Shown: piece after piece, positions 21,079 to 26,448 of the stretch
Layout: each line of letters starts with the position of its first letter
Numbering within the stretch: position 1 is the stretch's first letter
Assembly (NCBI GenBank): GCA_013054445.1
Contig: JAAMPI010000765.1
Span: 1 to 26,448, forward strand
DNA from: Cudoniella acicularis
Taxonomy: Eukaryota > Ascomycota > Leotiomycetes > Helotiales > Helotiaceae
DNA: 26,448 nt
Reading direction: 5' to 3'
Notes under the pieces: generated by a model
What the model was told of the DNA's origin: nothing
Seen by the model: only the letters and a program-made list of their open reading frames with translations
Database searches by the model: none
Made by a program: the position numbers and the translations under genes

Positions 21079-22441
21079 ATGGCACAGAACCACCGCAATC
21101 CCCCCTTCAGGGCCGAGCATCTGGGCTCGCTCCTCCGGCCAAAGGAGTTCCTCTTGAAGCGCGCTGCGTTCGAGAAGAATGAATTGAGCCAAGAGGAACT
21201 CACTGCGGCTGAGAATGAGTCTATCACCAAGGTCATCAAGGTGCAGACTGATGCTGGCTTCCGCGCCGTGACCGATGGAGAGTACCGGTCAGCATCTACC
21301 ATAACAAATCCGCAGGTCCAATGTGCTAATTCTCGTTCACAGTCGCGCTGTCTTCTGGGGCACCTTTTTCGAAGAACTCGAAGGCATGACCGAAATCCGA
21401 AACCCTTCTATGGATATCTTCCGCCCATACGTTCCTGATATTGCTGGATTCATCGAGAAAGGACACAAGCCAGGACAGTCATGCCTCTGTACCGGAAAGA
21501 TAAAGCACAAGGGCAAGAGCACATTGGTCGATCAATTCGAGTTCCTCAAAACGCTGATACCGGAAGAGCGATGGGGTGATATCAAGTTGACGATGATTGC
21601 CCCTCCTTGGTATCACTTGCGATATAAGGACGGGCTCGCATTCCCCAAGGATGTGTACGCCAGCGATGCTGAATATTTCGCGGATATTGCGCAAGCTGTC
21701 AGGGATGAATTGGACATTTTGTATGCTGCGGGTGTCAGAAACGTTCAATTTGATGACCCGAACTTTGCTTGTAAGGTTTCAATCCGACCCTCGTGACCCT
21801 CATGCTGACCTTCAGACTTCTGCTCGGAGAAGATGCTGGCAGGATGGGCAGAAGACAAGACGAATACCAAGACACCAGACGAATTATTGGATGCATACAT
21901 CAAATGCTATAATGATAGCATTGAGAAGCATTCGTCAAAAATCCACTTTGGTCTTCATATTTGCCGAGGTACGTCTAAAACTTTCGTAATTTTTGGGTAC
22001 GTTTCTGACTTTTTTGCTACAGGCAACTTCATGGGCTCTCGCCATTTCTCAGAGGGAGGTTACGATCGCATTGCGACGAAGTTATTCCAGACGCTGAACG
22101 TGTCAACATACTACCTGGAATATGATAACCCTAGATCTGGAGGGTTTGAGCCTCTTCATCACTTGCCAGCGCATAAGAATGTTATACTTGGTGTTGTCAC
22201 CTCAAAGTTTCCTGAGCTTGAAGACAAGGAGAAGATGAAAGAGCGAATTTTGGCAGCTGCTGATATCGTTGCTCAAGGTGCAGGGCAGACAAGAGAAGAG
22301 GCTTTGAAAAGGTTAGGAGTAAGCCCGCAGTGTGGATTTGCAAGCCATGAGGAGGGTAATCTGCTTGGGTGGGAAGATATGAAGAAGAAACTTGCCCTAG
22401 TTCGAAGCATTGCCGACGCCATATGGCCTGGTGAGGCATAG
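21079..22441 (+). CDS. Stand-alone MetE C-terminal-domain (UROD/MetE-like) protein
   Basis: Model: join(21079..21287, 21343..21770, 21816..21968, 22023..22441), 402 aa; introns of 55, 45 and 54 nt. It matches the catalytic C-terminal barrel of cobalamin-independent methionine synthase, without the N-terminal half. It begins FRAEHLGSLLRP and contains VTDGEYR, IPEERWGDIKLTMIAPPWYH, VRNVQFDDPN, LHICRGN, STYYLEYD, VILGVVTSK and SPQCGFAS. The zinc-ligand pattern of MetE is intact: His260, Cys262, Glu296 and Cys367. MetE transfers a methyl group from 5-methyltetrahydropteroyl-glutamate to homocysteine; single-domain relatives may use other donors or acceptors, so the substrate is not certain. There is no targeting signal, so it is probably cytosolic. 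Its stop is 280 bp from the left repeat of the recombinase element. Confidence 0.9.
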
Positions 22442-22587
22442 TTTTCTCTGAGTACACAAAGGTATTTCATATCAACTTGCACGAATCGATGTCGTTGAGT
22501 TGGTCATTAAAGCTAGCAAAAGATAGCAATTCTCATACGCTCTTCCACCTTTCCCTGTAACAACTCCCAGACTTTGTAAACATGTAA

Positions 22588-22643
22588 GAGCTCTCCGGCC
22601 ATAACTATAAGTAATACAAGGAGCTCTCCGGTTATAACTATAA
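22588..22643. repeat. Two direct copies of a 23-nt motif
   Basis: GAGCTCTCCGGccATAACTATAA at 22588-22610 recurs at 22621-22643 with tt in place of cc, starting 33 nt later. The sequences around the pair (22541-22580 and 22665-22700) also resemble each other loosely (CTCCCAGACTTTGTAAAC and CTCCCAAACTTGTCAACC). This suggests a degenerate local duplication in the 3' flank of the MetE-like gene. Confidence 0.7.
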
Positions 22644-22721
22644 CCTCTTAAATAAACATTGTTGAGCCTTCTCTGTGACATCTCCCAAACTTGTCAACCA
22701 TAACAAATGCTCTCTAGCGAA

Positions 22722-22740
22722 AATCGGCACCGACGATTCT
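22722..22740. repeat. Left att-like direct repeat
   Basis: AATCGGCACCGACGATTCT. With the preceding bases it forms AAAATC-ggcaccgac-GATTCT, an imperfect dyad (5 of 6 arm pairs). It matches the right repeat at 17 of 19 positions. A wider imperfect palindrome also involves flanking CTAG sequences at 22713-22716 and 22739-22742. Confidence 0.75.
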
Positions 22741-22774
22741 AGCAAACGCGCAGCGGAACAAAAGGAAGACCCCG

Positions 22775-25687
22775 CTATTTGAGCATCTCGTCAACCATAT
22801 CTGTTGCCTCCTGAGCTGACAGACCATGACCATCTTTACGTCTGCTTTTGAGGTGAGCTTCGAGTTCACGACGCGAATGCTGAATGTCGGAGCCAGCGCA
22901 ATCTCGGTGTGGACAGGATCGCTTCCCAAAGGGGGTGCCACGATGCGTTGGCGCTTTTATATACTGCTTCGTTTCCTTGGCGGGCAGTTTATGAGTATCT
23001 CTCAAGTGGCTTGAGTATGACGCTCGGGTGGCGAAGGCCGTCTTTCGAGGACATTCTGGATAGGAACATGTTGTATTGACATCCCAATCGTCATCATGAA
23101 CCTTCCGGTGATTGTCCCACGCATTCTTGGTCTCGAACCACTTTTCATCAGTACATCCACGAGTGCACTGGCGCCGAACCCAATCATGCCCTCGCTCGTG
23201 GTTATTGCGTCCTCCCACACTGCCAAATTTCTCAGTACAGCCTGCTCTCCTACACTGGTACAAGAGCTCCTTCTGCACGAACAGCTGCTCTTTTGATATC
23301 CTGCAGGTAGTGATGTGACTCTCAAGCTTCGACATGACTCTAGCAGAATAGGTGCAGCCCCACTCCTTCTGTGGGCAGCAGAAAAGGAAGCGTGTTGGGT
23401 CGTCTCGACTGTTTCCAGTAGCCACCCATCGCATTGCATCCTGTTGGAAAACCTCATCGGTCAGCCGAGCCGCATTCCTGTTACGGATCACGTTGATCCG
23501 GGCAAAGAAGCAGATGAAATCCTCGGCCGAGACATGTACGAGGTCATCCGGGTCCTGAATAGGAGCATCCTCAAGGGCTTCTAGCAGCATGTTGTTGTCC
23601 AAGTTGACTTCCAGGTCCTCTTCACCCACCCGAACGGTAGCCTCTCCATCGGTTGGCATGCATGAGAGGACCAATTCGAGGTGTTCCGCATGGATCATGT
23701 CTTCTTGGCTTAAGACAAGCTCAGCACTCCTCTCGTCAAAGTCGTCGTTCAATGGCTCGGCGTCTGTCATAATCGACGGCGCCGATTTCTCGACACCAGC
23801 AGCATCTTCCGCAACTCTGCTGCTCGGGGCAGACGTTGCGGCGAGAATGCGAGGGTCAATGTTAGCATCATCTGGGGTTGCGAGACCTTCATTGATCTGA
23901 CTAGCTGACCTCTCTCGCAAGATCGGAGTGTCTGATGGGGAAAGGTTAGTCAGTGTTAGACCCAGTTTGCATCCTCGAAATGAGGGACACAGGGAGCTTT
24001 CATTGCTTACTAGTGGTAAAACGCTTCTTGTGGGGGGGGATATCTGCTGTCACTTCGGCATTCTTACTCACAATCCGCCAGGAACTTTCTTGGTCTTCCA
24101 CAAGGCGACGCTTGGCATTCTTCAAGGCATGAGGATCCTCCGGATCCCATCCCTCGGCTTCACAATAAGCCTGAGCTTCATGTTTCTCAGGATTTCTGGC
24201 AACGAACGGGCTGGCGGCAATCATAGGTGCTTGACGGTCCTTGAATCCAGATTCGGCGCGCAGGGTCCAGATACAAACATCACTTCCCCCATTGTAGGAG
24301 GCAGTAACATCCTTCATGTAGCTCGACATCCTGTGGCCAACAGCGGCGGCAACAGTAGCATCCGCAAAGCCATGGATCTTACCCTTAACATGTGAGATGT
24401 CCTTGACGGATCCCCGGCGAATATCATGAGTAGTTGCCTTGACGACTAGTTTTGCCTTACGTCCCATGACAGTAAGCGTGTTCATGATCTGACCTGTTCT
24501 CGCTGGCTTTTCCAGGTCTAGAAAGGCGCATCGGCCAGGCACAATGGCCGAGATCACAGGACGATCAGGAGTCTTCCACTGCACGGTCCGATCGCAACGG
24601 CGTAGAGTTTGTGCTGTCAGGTCCTCCCAAGAGGAAGAATCGACAGCGCCGGTTCGCAAGGCGTGGATGACGAGCAACTTGACTGGGCAAACACTGTTAT
24701 GCTTGCTATCCTGCAGTGCATCGATGTGTATATAACGATCCTCATTGAGTGTGTTTCTAGCCAGGGCAAGTTAGTTCATCGAGGGGCTTTGAAGGATGAG
24801 AGAATCGGTGGTACCGATTCCTTGCATGTGGAATACGTACTTGAACCCCTTCATAGCTCTCAGAGTAATATCCATAGAGAGGTCATTGGGTTGGTCTCCC
24901 TTCCCAAAGCTCAAGATGATGTCCTTGAACGCGAGGTATTCTGTACCTGTATAGAGAGGGGTGCGCGCTGTCTCTCCGGCACGACATGCACAGGCAGCAA
25001 TCAGAACAACACTGAGATGCTTTGACAGGTGTGTATCCCAAGACAGGCAGCCTTCTTCGAGACCAGATTGTAGATAAGCATCGCCAAGGATCAGGACTGT
25101 GTGAAAACCTATGCGCCGTCGCTTTTCCCACGTGCCTTGGATCAAGATGCCTTCGTGGACGAGGGTGTTGAAGAGCGACTCACACTTGACAGCATAGTGA
25201 TTTGAGATGGAGAAGCTTTCGTAGTGACCTATGAGCATGGGAACGAGGTTCTTCAAACCGACCTTGATCGTCTTCACCGAGGGGCGAGGTTTGTCTCGAA
25301 ACTTCGATGGTATGATCTTGGCGATCGTGTCGATGAAGCGGTATATGTGCTCGCCGCTCGGTGTCATGCCGTCCCTAAGCATCGAGCGCGTTAACGCTTG
25401 GTAGGGATAGAGACAGGACTAACTCACGCTACATTAATCGTCTTCAGGAAGGCTTGGAAGCGGTTGAACCATCGCCGTTGATGGTCATTCGTGCCTGGCG
25501 CTGCAGCTTCGTGTACATGGTTAACTAGCCGCTTCTTGGACGCCACCCGATTCTCCATCGCATGCTTGAAGATTTCGATGCAGCTACGCGTGCCTTGGTT
25601 GTAGACTGGGCGAGCGTACGTGAGGTCTTCATCGTCAGAGTTGTAGCCTTCCGGCATCTCGAGGAAAGCCTCTGCAAGACCTTCCAT
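22775..25687 (-). CDS. Tyrosine recombinase with C-terminal C2H2 zinc-finger array
   Basis: Model: complement(join(22775..23931, 24011..24756, 24841..25374, 25428..25687)), 898 aa. Introns of 79, 84 and 53 nt have gtaagc, gtacgt and gtgagt donors, and all phases agree. It should cut and rejoin DNA through a tyrosine. Residues 1-90 hold an acidic start and a candidate core-binding helix (RRWFNRFQAFLKTI). The catalytic domain, about 90-430, has ACACRAGETAR (Arg218), KGFKNTLNEDRYIHIDAL, HDIRRG (His375, Arg378) and VGHRMSSYMKDVTASYNG (His406; candidate nucleophile Tyr419 or Tyr411). An acidic linker follows, then about five Cys/His fingers at residues 698-882, for example CRRAGCTEKF..HERGH and CSYPECPRKT..HLRDTH. 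The frame is intact throughout. It is not obviously a DUF3435 Starship captain, and no GCR1_C domain is seen. Confidence 0.85.
23769..23787. repeat. Internal att-like site in exon 4
   Basis: On the minus strand this reads AATCGGCGCCGTCGATTAT, matching each terminal repeat at 16 of 19 positions. It lies inside coding sequence (around SAPSIMTD), so codon constraint could partly explain it. Confidence 0.4.
24801..24819. repeat. Internal att-like dyad in recombinase intron 2
   Basis: On the minus strand this reads AATCGGTACCACCGATTCT, 16 of 19 identical to the left repeat. With one neighbouring base it forms a perfect dyad, GAATCGGT-3 nt-ACCGATTC (24802-24820). It lies wholly within intron 2 (24757-24840), 20 nt from the donor, so coding constraint does not explain it. 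Confidence 0.6.
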
Positions 25688-25712
25688 GATCGAGAGCAGC
25701 GAGCTTGCTGAG

Positions 25713-25731
25713 AATCGGCACCGTTGATTCT
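25713..25731. repeat. Right att-like direct repeat
   Basis: AATCGGCACCGTTGATTCT. With the two preceding bases it forms AGAATC-ggcaccgtt-GATTCT, a perfect 6-bp-arm dyad with a 9-bp spacer. It lies 26 bp upstream of the recombinase start codon and so falls in its promoter or 5' UTR. Confidence 0.75.
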
Positions 25732-26448
25732 GTGAAATTGGGTGAGTAAAAAAACAAAGCCAGAAGTCAAGAGATGCTTACATCCTCGTTCTTTCCTGTC
25801 AAAGAAACCCACCTCAGACCTTCTCCACGCAAATCGACGCCGTCGAAACTCCTTCACCTTCACCCTACCCGTGAATCTCCTTCTCCACTACACCCACTGC
25901 TTCCACTGTTCCGACCCCTTCTGGGCCCCCCACACAGCCTTCAAATTGGCGGATTGGAAGTGTGCATGGAGGATAAGAAAGAAAGGAAATCGCGAGAAGG
26001 CGGGGGAGGGGGCGAGAGGTGGCGGTGGGGCAGTCGCGCTACTACGCGAAGTCACGAGACCACAAGACTTGCGTTGAGGGAAAGGGATGGGAGGTGACGC
26101 TAGCAATATCTTATAAGCCAAAGAAACCGTATATTCTGACCAGCGTAGCGAGCAATAGTATTCTTATTTTATTTCGTAGATGTGACTCTTATATAATTTA
26201 ACCCCAAATTTTACCCTCTATTTTGGGGTTAAATCTCGCAATTGCCATTTATTGTACAGGAATAGAAGGATATAAGACCACCGCTGCCAGAAGTCATGTC
26301 CCTAGAGGCGGCGAAAGCAGAATACACTGCCAAGAGTCTCTAAGCCTTCGCTAGAAGCAAGAAGCATTACCCAAGGAGTTTATAGAGACTCAGATGCCCG
26401 AAGAGCAGGACCAAGAGTACTTTTGGACCCGTAGCCCAGTCAAATATC
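25732..26448. other. Right flank of the recombinase element, no gene recognised
   Basis: The frames here (25742-26097 plus, 25888-26121 minus) overlap each other and are driven by C/T- or purine-rich composition; none has a recognisable domain. A 13-bp inverted repeat lies at 26196-26234. The last 150 bases (from about 26295) have a protein-like but stop-interrupted plus frame (MSLEAAKAEYTAKSL-stop) that I cannot identify. Confidence 0.4.
26196..26234. repeat. Perfect 13-bp inverted repeat (ATTTAACCCCAAA)
   Basis: ATTTAACCCCAAA at 26196-26208 is followed, after a 13-nt A/T-rich spacer, by its exact reverse complement at 26222-26234. It could be a small hairpin, a solo foldback repeat, or paired ends of a very short element. 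No target duplication was recognised. Confidence 0.8.

Larger units (their letters stand above)
22722..25731 (-). mobile_element. Candidate one-gene tyrosine-recombinase mobile element (Crypton-like)
   Basis: The interval is bounded by 19-bp direct repeats (22722-22740 and 25713-25731, 17 of 19 identical) and contains a single intact gene for a tyrosine recombinase. The repeats lie 35 bp beyond the stop codon and 26 bp upstream of the start codon, so almost nothing but the gene is inside. The repeat-to-repeat period is 2,991 bp. Each repeat is a dyad (6-bp arms, 9-bp spacer), the shape of tyrosine-recombinase core sites. Known fungal Cryptons are also single-gene, intron-containing, 3-4 kb tyrosine-recombinase elements without terminal inverted repeats. 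No terminal inverted repeats or obvious target duplication beyond the 19-mers are seen. Mobility is inferred, not shown. Confidence 0.7.

Noticed and set aside
22722..25731. Starship giant element with this gene as captain and the left-hand genes as cargo
   Set aside because: Orientation would place cargo to the left, but the genes there include core genes (rho2, nst1, mL40), and the 19-bp repeats close the element right after the recombinase stop codon.
1..26448. tRNA, rRNA or CRISPR loci
   Set aside because: No T-loop/A-box pattern that folds, no rRNA-like sequence and no regularly spaced repeats were found by eye; a tRNAscan or Rfam search was not possible.

Overview
This window looks like the nuclear genome of a filamentous ascomycete (Pezizomycotina; Leotiomycetes/Helotiales is my guess from protein resemblance, not a proven placement). 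The genes have short introns of about 45-230 nt with GT..AG ends and CTRAY-type branch sites. The conserved genes are typical of filamentous fungi: nst1, a Rho2-type GTPase, a mitoribosomal mL40 protein, a DUF1749 (SidJ-like) hydrolase, a Zn2Cys6 regulator and a MetE-like protein. Several dead genes carry stops that look like C-to-T changes, as expected if repeat-induced point mutation (RIP) acts or acted here.

Layout. 1-2.3 kb is AT-rich and gene-poor and holds a 272-bp MITE with 33-bp terminal inverted repeats and TAA target duplications. 2.6-6.4 kb (minus) is nst1, broken by a one-base excess in an A-run. 7.5-8.5 kb (plus) is a Rho2 GTPase in five exons, one of only 6 nt. 9.1-9.7 kb (minus) is mitoribosomal mL40. 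10.3-11.8 kb is a graveyard: a minus-strand relic of a single-pass membrane protein tail, then a plus-strand relic of a repeat-rich cell-wall/adhesin-like protein. 12.5-13.5 kb (plus) is a SidJ-like alpha/beta hydrolase. 13.6-14.3 kb is a stop-interrupted reading frame. 14.4-15.2 kb (plus) is a proline/serine-rich hypothetical protein. 15.9-17.9 kb (minus) is a five-exon Zn2Cys6 regulator. 18.4-20.4 kb holds a possible tiny gene (plus) and a decayed F-box/LRR-like gene (minus). 21.1-22.4 kb (plus) is a stand-alone MetE C-terminal-domain protein.

The most interesting part is 22.72-25.73 kb. A four-exon, 898-residue minus-strand gene encodes a tyrosine recombinase (Arg, HxxR, GH and candidate Tyr residues) followed by about five C2H2-type zinc fingers. 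Nearly identical 19-bp direct repeats lie 26 bp outside its start codon and 35 bp outside its stop codon. Each repeat is a small dyad (6-bp arms around a 9-bp spacer), like tyrosine-recombinase core sites. Two further copies (16/19 matches) lie inside the gene, one of them in intron 2 as a perfect 8-bp-arm dyad. I read this as a compact one-gene mobile element of about 3.0 kb, Crypton-like in size and plan but with C2H2 fingers, whose recombinase may recognise both its ends and its own gene. The direct repeats and motifs are visible in the sequence; mobility and family assignment are inference.
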